Assembly: GCA_963805925.1 (NCBI GenBank)
Contig: CAWDWB010000004.1
Span: 124,001-188,000, forward strand
Direction: 5' to 3'
DNA length: 64,000 nucleotides
Source: CAMPKL01 sp963805925
Lineage (GTDB): Bacteria; Acidobacteriota; Terriglobia; Bryobacterales; UBA6623
The first letter of the stretch is position 1, and every line of letters begins with the position of its first letter. Under the pieces are notes generated by a model. The model had not been told where the DNA came from. It worked only from the letters and a program-made list of their open reading frames with translations, and did no database searches. Below are positions 42,744 through 51,670 of this stretch, one piece after another. The position numbers and the translations under genes were made by a program.

Positions 42744-44435
42744 ATGGTCGTTTCTTCCGATGACAACAGCAAGCATCAAGTGAAATTCATCTTTGTAACG
42801 GGCGGAGTCGTCTCCTCCCTGGGCAAAGGCATCGCCGGAGCGTCCATCGGCAATCTGCTGGAGAGCCGCGGTCTCACCGTGACGATGCAAAAAATGGACC
42901 CGTATCTCAACGTAGATCCGGGCACAATGAGTCCCTTCCAGCACGGCGAAGTGTTCGTCACCGACGACGGTTCCGAAACCGACCTCGATCTGGGACACTA
43001 TGAGCGCTTCACCCACGCCAAGCTCAGCCAGGCCAATAACTGGACAAGCGGCCGCATCTACGAACGCATCCTCGCCAAAGAGCGCCGCGGCGACTATCTC
43101 GGCAAGACCGTCCAGGTCATCCCGCACGTCACCAACGAGCTCAAAGAGGCCATGCTCAAGATCGCTACGCCCGACATCGACGTGGCCATCGTCGAAGTCG
43201 GCGGCACCGTCGGCGATATCGAGTCCCTGCCCTTCATGGAAGCCATGCGCCAGATGCGCCACGAACTCGGACGCGACAACGTCGTCTTCGTGCACGTCAC
43301 GCTCGTGCCCTACATCGCCGCCGCCGGCGAGCTGAAGACCAAGCCTACCCAGCACAGCGTCAAGGAACTGCGCGCCCTCGGCATCCAGCCCGACATTCTC
43401 GTCTGCCGCACCGAGACCGACCTCTCCCGCGAAATCCGCGAGAAGATCTCTTCCTTCTGCGACGTCCGCAAAGAGGCCGTCATCGCAGCCCGCGACGTCG
43501 ACTCCGTCTACCGCATCCCCGTAAATTTCGCCGACCAACAAGTCGACGAAATCATCCTCGACCTGCTCAAGATCGACGCCAAGCCGCGCAATCTCGAACC
43601 CTGGAAAGAGATGCTCGACCGCCTCACGCACCCCAAGGACGATGTCGTCATCGGCATCGTCGGCAAGTACGTCGACTACGAAGACTCCTACAAGAGCCTC
43701 AAGGAATCCCTACTGCACGGCGGCCTCGCGCACACCCTGCGCACACGCATCAAATGGATCGAGGCCGAGAGCATCACCGCTGAGTCCGCCGCTCGCGAAC
43801 TCTCCGAAGTCGACGGCATCCTCGTGCCCGGCGGCTTCGGCAACCGCGGCATCGACGGCATGCTCGAAGGTATCCGCTATGCCCGCGAAAACAACATCCC
43901 CTACTTCGGCATCTGCCTCGGCATGCAGACCATGGTGATCGAGTACATTCGCAACGTCTGCGGCATCAAAGACGCGCACTCGACCGAGTTCGAACCTGCC
44001 GCCGAAAACCGCGTCTTCTTCAAATTGCGCGAACTCAAAGGCATCGAGGACCTCGGCGGAACCATGCGTCTCGGCTCTTGGCCTTGCAAGCTGCAACCGG
44101 GCAGCCTCGCGCACCAAGCCTACGGACAAGACGAAGTCCACGAGCGCCACCGGCATCGGTTCGAGTTCAACCGCGAGTTCGACCGCCCCTTGCTCGACAA
44201 CGGCATGCGCATCTCCGGCGAGACGCCCGACGCCATGTACGTCGAGATCTGCGAACTCCCCGGACACCCCTGGTATCTCGGCTGCCAGTTCCACCCGGAG
44301 TTCAAATCGCGGCCCCTCGAACCGCACCCGCTGTTTGTCGAGTTCATCCGCGCCAGCTACAAATACCGCGAATCGCGCCTCAGCGAAGACCAGCTCAACG
44401 AAGAACGCCAGTTCCTCCGCGCCCGCGTCCAGTAG
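42744..44435 (+). CDS. pyrG: CTP synthase
   Basis: Protein of 563 residues converting UTP to CTP with ATP and glutamine. The amidoligase domain opens KFIFVTGGVVSSLGKGIAGA with its P-loop, then PYLNVDPGTMSPFQHGEVFV. The class I glutamine amidotransferase domain begins near 300 (GIVGKYVDYEDSYKSLKESL) with nucleophile Cys in FGICLGMQTMVIEY, and catalytic His and Glu in CQFHPEFKSRP. Length is slightly above the usual 535-550. The gene stands alone, followed by a palindromic repeat. Confidence 0.97.
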   Translation: MVVSSDDNSKHQVKFIFVTGGVVSSLGKGIAGASIGNLLESRGLTVTMQKMDPYLNVDPGTMSPFQHGEVFVTDDGSETDLDLGHYERFTHAKLSQANNWTSGRIYERILAKERRGDYLGKTVQVIPHVTNELKEAMLKIATPDIDVAIVEVGGTVGDIESLPFMEAMRQMRHELGRDNVVFVHVTLVPYIAAAGELKTKPTQHSVKELRALGIQPDILVCRTETDLSREIREKISSFCDVRKEAVIAARDVDSVYRIPVNFADQQVDEIILDLLKIDAKPRNLEPWKEMLDRLTHPKDDVVIGIVGKYVDYEDSYKSLKESLLHGGLAHTLRTRIKWIEAESITAESAARELSEVDGILVPGGFGNRGIDGMLEGIRYARENNIPYFGICLGMQTMVIEYIRNVCGIKDAHSTEFEPAAENRVFFKLRELKGIEDLGGTMRLGSWPCKLQPGSLAHQAYGQDEVHERHRHRFEFNREFDRPLLDNGMRISGETPDAMYVEICELPGHPWYLGCQFHPEFKSRPLEPHPLFVEFIRASYKYRESRLSEDQLNEERQFLRARVQ

Positions 44436-44461
44436 CCAACGTTAACCACGGCCGCCCGCCG

Positions 44462-44489
44462 GGGACTGTCCCTACGTGGACTGTCCCCC
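44462..44489. repeat. REP-like double palindrome after pyrG
   Basis: GGGGACTGTCCC (44462-44473) is followed by TACGT and then GGACTGTCCCC (44479-44489). Each half is itself nearly palindromic (GGGAC-T-GTCCC) and the two halves form an imperfect inverted repeat. GGGACNGTCCC elements of this form are known to me as repeated extragenic palindromes, often linked to RAYT-type transposases, in several phyla. Only this one clear copy is in the window, so the repeat nature is an inference. It could also act as a pyrG terminator, though no T-run follows. Confidence 0.5.
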
Positions 44490-44539
44490 AAAGCCGCTGC
44501 TCGAATTCGTTCCGCCGTCGCTATCCCAGACGCATCCGT

Positions 44540-45010
44540 TCACCTGACAAGACGCTTCTTCAACGCCGTCAACTCGCCCAAGTGGTAGGCGTTGTGGTCC
44601 GCCACAAGCATCGCTTCGCGCAACAGCGTCTGGCCGCTTCCCCATGGGAACGGCTCATACAGGTCGCGCTCGCGATCCTCCACCAACGCCTTCATCTGCG
44701 CCACGTCATCGCGAAAGGATTCGATCGACTTCTCCCACGCATCCGGCGTCGGCGGCTCTTCCTCTGCGGGCCAGTAGTCCGTGGGCCAGTCGAGCGATTC
44801 ATACTCGGCGTTGCGCGAAAAATCCAAGATGTCCCACTGACAGATCCGCAAATGCTCCAAGACCTGCCAAGGCGAATGGGCTGCCCCCTCCGGCCTGACG
44901 CCGCGTGACTCTGGCGGCCAATCGGCCACGACATCGTCGTACCGCACGTGCGCCTGTCCGCCATCCAATAGCGCGATCAAGTGATTCCGCAAAGCCTCGT
45001 CACGATCCAT
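44540..45010 (-). CDS. DinB-family protein
   Basis: Protein of 156 residues with the DinB/YfiT four-helix-bundle pattern. The metal-binding histidines are suggested at SPWQVLEHLRICQWD (about His51) and LVADHNAYHLGELTALK (His138 and His142). Members often act as thiol-dependent S-transferases, and in bacillithiol-making bacteria several DinB proteins use bacillithiol (BstA-like). With bshC in the window a link is possible, but not shown. It is divergent from the MtfA-like gene. Confidence 0.85.
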   Translation of the reverse strand: MDRDEALRNHLIALLDGGQAHVRYDDVVADWPPESRGVRPEGAAHSPWQVLEHLRICQWDILDFSRNAEYESLDWPTDYWPAEEEPPTPDAWEKSIESFRDDVAQMKALVEDRERDLYEPFPWGSGQTLLREAMLVADHNAYHLGELTALKKRLVR

Positions 45011-45063
45011 GGCTCCATGCTACTCCCCATTCGCGAACGCCGCCCGCCGACCATAATAGGCAT

Positions 45064-46095
45064 ATCGAACGCCTCGGCCTATCCACCGACTGGGAAAAGC
45101 GCACCCTCCGCTACGCCCGCCTATTCGCGGGCATCCTCGCGGCCGTTGCGCTGCTAGCCGCGTGGAGCCTTCACCAACGCGGCGCCCCCATCCTCTGGCC
45201 CGCCGGGATCGGCTTGGCCATCGCCGCGATCGTCTACTGGGCGATGACGCGTAAGCTCCGCCGCCGCCGTCAGATCCTCGCCGAGCCCTTCCCCGCGGAA
45301 TGGGAAGCCGTCCTTCAGCAAGAAGTTCTTTTCTTCCGCGTGCTTCCCGAGGACGACAAGCGCCGATTCCGTCGCGAACTCCAAGTCTTCATCGGCGAGA
45401 AGCGCATCACCGGCATCGGGACTAAGCTCGACGCCAAGACCCGCGTCCTGGTGGCCGCCGGCGCCGTGATCCCGATCTTCGGCTTCCCCGAGTGGGAATG
45501 GGACCAGATCCGCGAAGTGCTCGTCTACCCCGATCGCTTCAATAACGAACACGCCTTCGCCGAGGGCGACGACCGGCACACGCTCGGCATGGTCGGGACC
45601 GGCGCCTACAACGGCATGATGATCCTGTCCAAGCCGGACGTGATCCAGGGATTCCAGAACTTCGGCGACAAGCGAAACGTGGCTATCCACGAGTTCGCTC
45701 ATCTGTTCGACAAGTCGGACGGTTCAATCGACGGGCTGCCCGGCGTGGGCCTGCCCCGTGAAGCCATCGGTCCCTGGCTCGAACTCGTCCGGCGCAAGAT
45801 GGCGGAGATGGAGGCCGGCGACTCGGACATCAACCCCTACGGTCTCACCAACGAATCGGAGTTCTTCGCCGTCGCTACGGAGTATTTCTTCGAGCGGCCC
45901 GGCGTCATGCAGCGCAAGCACCCGCAACTCTACGCCATGCTGGCAAAGGTTTTTCAGCAGTCGTTGGCCGACCGCGCACGAGACTTCCAAAACGAGCGCA
46001 AGCGCGGCCGACCACAACTCGGACGCAACTCACCGTGCCCCTGCGGCAGCGGCCTCAAGTACAAGAAGTGCTGTTTGGACCGCGCCCGCGCCTGA
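45064..46095 (+). CDS. MtfA-like zinc metallopeptidase with SEC-C tail
   Basis: Open frame of about 340 residues encoding an M90/MtfA peptidase. A membrane helix (LFAGILAAVALLAAWSLHQR, with a second near IGLAIAAIVYWAM) precedes the domain. HEFAHLFDKSDGSIDG carries the HExxH-type zinc site and NPYGLTNESEFFAVATEYFF the downstream glutamates. A SEC-C zinc motif closes the protein (GRNSPCPCGSGLKYKKCC). E. coli MtfA inactivates Mlc to control glucose uptake. No ATG, GTG or TTG fits the frame upstream of the membrane helix. The reported start is only where homology seems to begin near 45064, so an unusual start codon or a frameshift is possible. Confidence 0.75.
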   Translation: MERLGLSTDWEKRTLRYARLFAGILAAVALLAAWSLHQRGAPILWPAGIGLAIAAIVYWAMTRKLRRRRQILAEPFPAEWEAVLQQEVLFFRVLPEDDKRRFRRELQVFIGEKRITGIGTKLDAKTRVLVAAGAVIPIFGFPEWEWDQIREVLVYPDRFNNEHAFAEGDDRHTLGMVGTGAYNGMMILSKPDVIQGFQNFGDKRNVAIHEFAHLFDKSDGSIDGLPGVGLPREAIGPWLELVRRKMAEMEAGDSDINPYGLTNESEFFAVATEYFFERPGVMQRKHPQLYAMLAKVFQQSLADRARDFQNERKRGRPQLGRNSPCPCGSGLKYKKCCLDRARA

Positions 46096-46260
46096 GCCGC
46101 AGAGGGGCCTTCGCCCGCCACCAATCGGTTGAAACATGTCCATCTGACCCACTGGAGCCCCCAGATTTGGTCACTTCCTGCAAATTCCATAATCGGAAGT
46201 TACTCTGAGCCCCCGCTGGCGGCCCTTTCATCGCTCGCTCAGAGCTACAATTGCGGCGTC

Positions 46261-48942
46261 TTGCACATCGGCTCTACCATCAGCCACTACCGCATCGTCG
46301 AGAAGCTCGGCGAGGGCGGGATGGGCGTCGTCTACAAGGCAGAAGACACGACCTTGGAGCGCGCTGTGGCGCTCAAATTCTTGGCCGATCATCTGCTGAA
46401 CGACACCGAGGCCAAGGAGCGCTTTCTTCGTGAAGCGAAGGCAGCCGCAGCATTGCATCACCCCAATGTCTGCCCGGTCCACGAGATCGGCGAGGCCGAC
46501 GGCAAGACTTTCCTGGCTATGGCGTTTCTCAAGGGAGAAACGTTGGAAGAGCGGATCGCTAAAGGGCCTCTGGCGATCAAGGACGCGCTCGATATCGCGC
46601 GGCAAGTCGCCGACGGCCTGCAGGCGGCCCATGCGGAAGGCATCGTCCACCGCGACATCAAGCCTGCGAACATCATCGTCTCGCCTGAAGGCAGGCCGAC
46701 CATCATGGATTTCGGCCTCGCACGGCTGACCGAAGCCTCCCGCCTCACCAAGGTCGATACGGCCATGGGCACCGTCGCCTATATGTCGCCCGAGCAGGCG
46801 CAGGGGATGGAAGTTGATTTGCGGACGGACATCTGGGCTCTCGGCTGCGTGTTATACGAGATGGTCTCGGGCCAACGACCGTTCCAAGGCCAATACGACC
46901 AAGCCCTGCTGTATGAAATCGTTCATGAGGAGGTCCCGCCTTTGACCTCAGTCCGCGCGGGCGTGCCGATGGAGTTGGAGTTCATCGTCGCCAAGTGTCT
47001 GGCCAAAGATCGTAACGACCGCTACCAAGCCGCGAAGGAGATCGCAGTCGATCTGCGAACTCTCAGCGAGAAGCTCAAGTCTGGCCGCTCCAAGATCCTG
47101 CGGGCTAGTCACATGACCGGCGCGGTCCCGGCTGTCGGCCGCACTTTGACCCCGGCCGAAGCGCTGCCGCCCGGCGCGATCATCGTGCAGCGCAACCGTC
47201 AGCGACTGTTGCTGGGCGTCGCAGCGGCGTCCCTGCTCGGACTGTCCGTCCTGCTCGGGCTCTTCTTGACCCGAACCCCGGAACCTCTTCCGACGATTGC
47301 CGTTTCCTTAGAGACTCCCGATGGCGCCAAGCCTGGGCCGATGAGCCTGTCGCCGGACGGAAAGTTGCTGGCGGTTGCCATGCAAGGGTCGTTATGGTTG
47401 CGTTCTTTGGATTCGGACGAATGGCGAGAGCTTCGGGGGACAGAGGGAGCGACCTACTCATTCTGGTCGCCCGATGGAACCCAGATTGGATTCTTCGCCG
47501 GCGCCAAGCTGCAAAAGATTGCCGTGGCGGGAGGGCCGCCTCAAACGATTGCCGATGCGCCTGACGGACGAGGCGGTTCTTGGGGCGCAGACGGTACGAT
47601 CCTTTTCGCGCCCAATCCCTTCAGCGGCTTCCAGCGTGTTGCAGAATCGGGCGGGGATCCGACGATTGTCGGCCCGGAAAGAGACCCATGGACTGGGCGA
47701 TTTCCGCAATTGTTGCCCGACGGCAAGCACTTCATTTCCTTAGACAGTGGGGTTCGTGTCCGGTCCCTCGATGGAAAGGAAGATGCCCAGCTTTCCGGCA
47801 TCAGCGGTTCGAACGTTTGGTTCTCTCCCACTACGCCAGGATCAACCGACGGATTCTTGCTGTTTGTTCGAGCGGGCGTTCTGATTGCGCAGCCATTCGA
47901 CGTCGAGAGTTTGGAGCTAACTGGCGAACCAACGGCGTTGCCCGCGGAGGTCGCCCGCGTACAAAACACGAACTACTTTGCTTTCGCCGCGTCGGCGTCC
48001 GGCTCGTTGGCATACCAAGGTTCCGCGGATGTTGTCCCACAGCGCGCAGTCTGGACGGATCGTACGGGAAAGGTCGTCGAAAGGACCGGCCTCGTCGCGG
48101 AGGACGTGGGGGATCTCCGTTTATCGCCCGACGGGTCGCGAGTTGCTTCCGCTTTGATGAGCGCTGGTGGCGCCGGCGGCGTATGGGTCTACGACTTCGA
48201 GAGGGAGACGCAAACTCGAGTTGCCGAAGGAGTAGGCAGCTCTACCGTATGGTCGCCCGACGGAGAGAAGCTCGCTTTCTCTCTTGCCGGCAGGGCTATG
48301 ATCCTTCGTTCGGCAGACGGTTCCGGTGAGCCGATCGAGCTTCCTCCCAGCAGCACGAGTCCCCAAAACTTATTTGTGACCGACTGGTCGCGAGATGGCC
48401 GCTACATACTGTACCGCTCCCAGGACGCCGCGACTGACTACAACGTGTCGTTCCTGGAACGTAAGGAGGCAGGCGGCATCGACTGGGAGAAGGAGTCATT
48501 TCTCGCGACGGGAAACGCAGAAGACAGCGCGCGCCTCGCTCCGAACGGGCGCTATGTCGCGTACTCCTCAGACGAATCTGGTCGATACGAAATTTACGTG
48601 CAGCCGTTTCCCGCAGGAGGACGCCGCACGACGATCTCCACGCAAGGAGGACGCAGCCCCGTTTGGAGCAGGGACGGCAAAGAACTCTTCTATCTGCAGC
48701 CGAGCGGTCGGCTTTTCGCCGTTTCGGTGACGACGGACGGCGAATTTTCTGCGCTTAAGCAAGAACTGCTGTTCGAGCGCACCGGACTTGCCTTTGATGG
48801 CTTCGGGGATCCTCTGTACGATGTTTCACTCGACGGCCAACGGTTCCTTGTTTGGGAGCGCGCTGACGGCTCACCGGAAAGCTCGCATCATCCCATTAAT
48901 CTCTTGCTCAATTGGCAGGCGAAATACGCACCCTCAAACTAG
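46261..48942 (+). CDS. Ser/Thr protein kinase with TolB/WD40-like sensor half
   Basis: About 893 residues. A cytosolic Hanks-type kinase domain opens SHYRIVEKLGEGGMGVVYKA with catalytic lysine in VALKFL, HRDIKPANIIV, DFGLARLTE and GTVAYMSPEQAQGMEVD. A membrane helix lies near residue 320 (LLLGVAAASLLGLSVLLGLF). The extracytoplasmic half has WD40/TolB-like blades with recurrent SPDG-type motifs (LSPDGKLLAVAMQ, WSPDGTQIGFF, LSPDGSRVASA, WSPDGEKLAFS). This layout is abundant in Acidobacteriota. TTG at 46261 gives the usual (M)HIGSTISHYRI start; an upstream TTG at 46129 would add 44 residues that do not look like protein. The signal and targets are unknown. Confidence 0.92.
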   Translation: MHIGSTISHYRIVEKLGEGGMGVVYKAEDTTLERAVALKFLADHLLNDTEAKERFLREAKAAAALHHPNVCPVHEIGEADGKTFLAMAFLKGETLEERIAKGPLAIKDALDIARQVADGLQAAHAEGIVHRDIKPANIIVSPEGRPTIMDFGLARLTEASRLTKVDTAMGTVAYMSPEQAQGMEVDLRTDIWALGCVLYEMVSGQRPFQGQYDQALLYEIVHEEVPPLTSVRAGVPMELEFIVAKCLAKDRNDRYQAAKEIAVDLRTLSEKLKSGRSKILRASHMTGAVPAVGRTLTPAEALPPGAIIVQRNRQRLLLGVAAASLLGLSVLLGLFLTRTPEPLPTIAVSLETPDGAKPGPMSLSPDGKLLAVAMQGSLWLRSLDSDEWRELRGTEGATYSFWSPDGTQIGFFAGAKLQKIAVAGGPPQTIADAPDGRGGSWGADGTILFAPNPFSGFQRVAESGGDPTIVGPERDPWTGRFPQLLPDGKHFISLDSGVRVRSLDGKEDAQLSGISGSNVWFSPTTPGSTDGFLLFVRAGVLIAQPFDVESLELTGEPTALPAEVARVQNTNYFAFAASASGSLAYQGSADVVPQRAVWTDRTGKVVERTGLVAEDVGDLRLSPDGSRVASALMSAGGAGGVWVYDFERETQTRVAEGVGSSTVWSPDGEKLAFSLAGRAMILRSADGSGEPIELPPSSTSPQNLFVTDWSRDGRYILYRSQDAATDYNVSFLERKEAGGIDWEKESFLATGNAEDSARLAPNGRYVAYSSDESGRYEIYVQPFPAGGRRTTISTQGGRSPVWSRDGKELFYLQPSGRLFAVSVTTDGEFSALKQELLFERTGLAFDGFGDPLYDVSLDGQRFLVWERADGSPESSHHPINLLLNWQAKYAPSN

Positions 48943-49169
48943 CTCTGGCCAAAAGCTTCCATTTCGCGCAGGCCACCGACGACTAGCGGCGCGCGCTGAT
49001 GGATCGATGTAGGTAGGATGTCCAGGGTGCGGATGCCAGCGGTAGGTGAAACCGAGTAACTGCCGACAAGTCCGCATCGCGGCAGTGACCCTGGACACAG
49101 CTTCCTCGAGCTCGCTGGAAACGTTGGCGCAAGTATCGCGGTGCACCCTCATAAGTGAAAGTGTCGTAC

Positions 49170-49697
49170 CTATTCCCTGGCGATAACGACGGTGACCTCG
49201 TGTTTGTCCGCTGCGTTCCCTATGCCATAGCCGAGGGCCGCCGCTCCTGCGACGACTCCCGCTACAAGGACCACACCGCTGTCTACGTCTATTCTTTGGG
49301 GCTTGTTCTCTAGGACCCATCCCCATAGGGGGGAGGTGCCTGCCAATCCCCCGGCCGCGCCGATCGCGGTGCCGGCAGCTCTCCAGTACCCGCGCTTTTC
49401 CGTGTAGCTGAAGACCGTCAGTTGGCTCTTGGCCAGTGAGACTTCCCCTTTCGGATAGATCGAGCGGTTTGAAGACTTCTTGACGTCGAAGCGCAGCTCG
49501 CTGTCAGAGACGTCGATGACTCGTCCCCGAAGCACCGTCCCGTCAGTCAGGACAGTGGAGACGACCTGACCGTCAACCGCCCGCCCTAGCTCAACCCAAG
49601 GAACTTCGATCTTCTCCTGGGCGCGAGCGAAGGGGCTCAGAATGACGGCAGTCATGATGGCGGCGCCTAAGGCCGTGGTGGTTCGTAGCGGCTGCAT
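49170..49697 (-). CDS. Secreted hypothetical protein with glycine-rich C-terminal segment
   Basis: Protein of 175 residues with a signal peptide (LGAAIMTAVILSPFARAQEK). The middle has GRAVDGQVVSTVLTDGTVLR and GRVIDVSDSELRFDVKKSSN, resembling a small SH3-like beta domain. A glycine/alanine-rich hydrophobic end (AAGTAIGAAGGLAGTSPLWG and VVAGAAALGYGIGNAADK) has the spacing of a glycine zipper that can insert in membranes. Similar proteins are common in Acidobacteriota. No specific role is known. It is convergent with the kinase gene, about 230 bp from its end. Confidence 0.65.
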   Translation of the reverse strand: MQPLRTTTALGAAIMTAVILSPFARAQEKIEVPWVELGRAVDGQVVSTVLTDGTVLRGRVIDVSDSELRFDVKKSSNRSIYPKGEVSLAKSQLTVFSYTEKRGYWRAAGTAIGAAGGLAGTSPLWGWVLENKPQRIDVDSGVVLVAGVVAGAAALGYGIGNAADKHEVTVVIARE

Positions 49698-49994
49698 TTG
49701 TTCGCTTTCTCCTCGCGCAGGAGCAGGGACGTGAACTCGTCGATGCTTCCAGCGAGCCTATCATCCTCTACTTGCTTAAGCGCAAAGCGCGGGCAGATTA
49801 GCTCACGAGAACGAACTTTCTTTGTCCAAGCAACGGCACACGGATGAATTGCAGGGCGGCTGTCCCGATCTGGAGAAGCGTCCTACAGTTTCGGATTCGC
49901 AGCACTTCTCCGTGCATCCGCCCGTCCATCAGGCCCTTCGTTCGACGACGAATGTATTTGTCATAATTGGTCCGCTGTCCAGGGGAGCCGAAGA

Positions 49995-50603
49995 ATGAAC
50001 TACCGGTTTGCATACTCACTGGGCTTCCACCCTTGGGAGGATACGGCAAACGAACCGCCCTTCGTCAGGAAGGCCGCCGAGCTATTCGCGCGAGAGGAGC
50101 AAGGTCGAGAGGCTCCCTTCGGCAGCGCTCTGGACGTCGGGACTGGTAGCGGCATCTGGGGTGTCGAATTGGCAAAGCGAGGATGGCGGGTAACGGGTAT
50201 CGACTTTGTCCCAAAGGCCCTCGATCGAGCACGAGAAAGAGTGAGGCAGGCCGGCGTTGATATGCGGCTGATGCAAAGCGATGTCACGGCACTGTCTGAG
50301 GCCGTCGGTACTGGGTTTAGGCTCATCCTGGATACAGGCACCTTTCACGACTTCGACGCGGAACAGCGAGCAGCAATGGGACGCGGCGTGGAGAAGATCG
50401 CCGGACCCGACGCAACGCTACTCATGCTTATCTGGCCGAAACGACGACGGCCGCTCATTAGGGGCGTCTCCCGGGATGAGATTGAAGCCGCGTTCCCCGG
50501 CTGGACGGTCACCCATGTCGAACCTTCCCATTTCCGATTGCCAAAGCCGCTTGAACTGCTGCTCAGGCCAGACGAGCACTGGTACCGACTACGCAGAGCG
50601 TGA
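49995..50603 (+). CDS. Class I SAM-dependent methyltransferase
   Basis: Protein of 202 residues with a Rossmann-fold methyltransferase core: motif I ALDVGTGSGIWGVELAKRG, the acidic residue ending strand 2 in VTGIDFVPKALDRARERV, motif near RLMQSDVTALSE, and FRLILDTGTFHDFDAEQRA. It resembles TehB/thiopurine-type or generic small-molecule methyltransferases. No substrate can be assigned. The gene is isolated, with about 300 bp of non-coding DNA before it and 580 bp after it. Base composition is close to that of its neighbours. Confidence 0.8.
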   Translation: MNYRFAYSLGFHPWEDTANEPPFVRKAAELFAREEQGREAPFGSALDVGTGSGIWGVELAKRGWRVTGIDFVPKALDRARERVRQAGVDMRLMQSDVTALSEAVGTGFRLILDTGTFHDFDAEQRAAMGRGVEKIAGPDATLLMLIWPKRRRPLIRGVSRDEIEAAFPGWTVTHVEPSHFRLPKPLELLLRPDEHWYRLRRA

Positions 50604-50838
50604 CCAGACGGAGAGTTCGCCTCGCGTTCCTACCTGGACGTAAGCCCCGACAATTTCAGGCCCTCGGTCTTCACCCTCCGGTCTCCCCCATCCCGAGTCG
50701 TTTCCTAGAAGTCCGCAGATAGGAAGTGCCCCCTGAAGGTAACTGAGGTCTTTTAGATCGAGCCTAGCTGCCGAATGACGAGGGGAGTCTGGTAACAAGC
50801 AGCGATTGCCCCTTGCGCCCCTTGCTAACCTGGAACCA

Positions 50839-50868
50839 GAACGGCCCGCTCTCACGAGCGGGCCGTTC
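50839..50868. terminator. Perfect hairpin, possible terminator
   Basis: GAACGGCCCGCTC (50839-50851) and GAGCGGGCCGTTC (50856-50868) form a 13-bp perfect stem around a TCAC loop. It is followed by CGCTTCC rather than a T-run. It lies about 235 bp after the methyltransferase stop, so it may end that transcript or an unrecognised small RNA. The direction is unclear. Confidence 0.5.
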
Positions 50869-51030
50869 CGCTTCCACCACTGACTAGCCATGCCGCTCCC
50901 CCTCCCCGCCTCACGATTCGCCACGCCCAAGCAAGCCCCGCAACCCGGCCGCGACACGGCAATGTCCGCTTGTTTCGGCCCCAAAACCCACGATGTCTCG
51001 CTGAATCAACGACTTAAGTCAATTTAGGGG

Positions 51031-51110
51031 CGGACATTGGCGGACATCAGCGGTCACTGACGGACATTGGCGGACTTCCGCGGACACCGGCGGGCATTTG
51101 CGGCCCTCAA
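51031..51110 (+). repeat. Eight degenerate tandem 10-bp repeats, consensus CGGACATTGG
   Basis: Consecutive decamers starting at 51031 read CGGACATTGG, CGGACATCAG, CGGTCACTGA, CGGACATTGG, CGGACTTCCG, CGGACACCGG, CGGGCATTTG and CGGCCCTCAA. CGG begins each unit and the fifth and sixth bases are most often AC. The period is close to one DNA helical turn, so binding sites would lie on one face of the helix. The array ends 71 bp before the GlcG-like start codon, just upstream of the promoter region. Confidence 0.7.
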
Positions 51111-51181
51111 ACGGACGTCCGCCGGACGTTTCGGTATCCCGCGCGACCCGCGTTATAGTGTTGGACTCCGGGAGACAACAC

Positions 51182-51664
51182 ATGATGAAAAGCATTCTCG
51201 CCGCGGCCCTACTCATCGCCGCAACCTTCACCACAGTATCCGCCGCCGAGCTGAGTCACAAACACGCGCTCAACCTCGAAGTCGCCAAGGCCATGGCCGC
51301 CGCCGGCGAAGCGCACGCGCGCGCCAACAACTGGAACGTCATCATCACCATCCTCGATGACGGCGGCAACATGCTCTACATGCAACGTATGGACGGCGCG
51401 CAGATCGGCTCCATCGCCGTCTCGCACCTGAAAGCCAAGTCCGCAATTAACTACAAGCGCCCCAGCAAGTTCTTCGCCGACAACATCGCCAACAATCCAG
51501 GCTTCGCCATGCTGCCCGGCGCCATCGCTAACGAAGGCGGCATCCCGATCTCCGTCGACGGAGAAATCATCGGCTCGATCGGCGTCTCCGGCGCCACCGC
51601 CCAACAAGACGGCATGGTCGCCCAAGCGGCCATCGACGCTCTGCCCAAAATCCTCGGAAATTAG
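51182..51664 (+). CDS. Secreted GlcG/HbpS-like haem-binding protein
   Basis: Protein of 160 residues. A signal peptide (KSILAAALLIAATFTTVSAA) is followed by the GlcG/HbpS domain: AMAAAGEAHARANNWNVIIT, LDDGGNMLYMQRMDGAQIGS and GGIPISVDGEIIGSIGVSGA. HbpS-type proteins bind haem or act as periplasmic partners of sensor kinases; other members of the family are linked to glycolate or diol metabolism. ATG 51182 follows GGGAGA by eight bases; an upstream in-frame codon at 51098 adds residues lying in the repeat array. A strong inverted repeat follows the gene. Confidence 0.85.
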   Translation: MMKSILAAALLIAATFTTVSAAELSHKHALNLEVAKAMAAAGEAHARANNWNVIITILDDGGNMLYMQRMDGAQIGSIAVSHLKAKSAINYKRPSKFFADNIANNPGFAMLPGAIANEGGIPISVDGEIIGSIGVSGATAQQDGMVAQAAIDALPKILGN

Positions 51665-51670
51665 ATTGGG

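Larger units (their letters stand above)
50604..51181. other. Non-coding stretch holding a hairpin and a 10-bp repeat array
   Basis: 578 bp between the methyltransferase and the GlcG-like gene. It contains a perfect 13-bp hairpin (50839-50868), a run of eight 10-bp repeats (51031-51110), a possible -10 box TATAGT (51154-51159) and a ribosome-binding site (GGGAGA) before ATG 51182. The rest shows no tRNA-like clover-leaf elements and no convincing protein-coding frame. Confidence 0.6.

Noticed and set aside
49798..50049. Minus-strand open frame of 83 codons overlapping the methyltransferase start
   Set aside because: No ribosome-binding site, no recognisable pattern, and it covers the start of a convincing methyltransferase gene.
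50589..50984. Minus-strand open frame of 131 codons in the 50.6-51 kb gap
   Set aside because: Composition is Arg/Gly/Ser-rich, as expected for chance frames in GC-rich DNA, and it runs through the 13-bp hairpin.
51019..51234. Minus-strand frame in which the 10-bp repeats encode a V-R-Q-C-P-like peptide pattern
   Set aside because: The period of 10 does not keep a reading frame, so the peptide similarity is a by-product of the DNA repeats.
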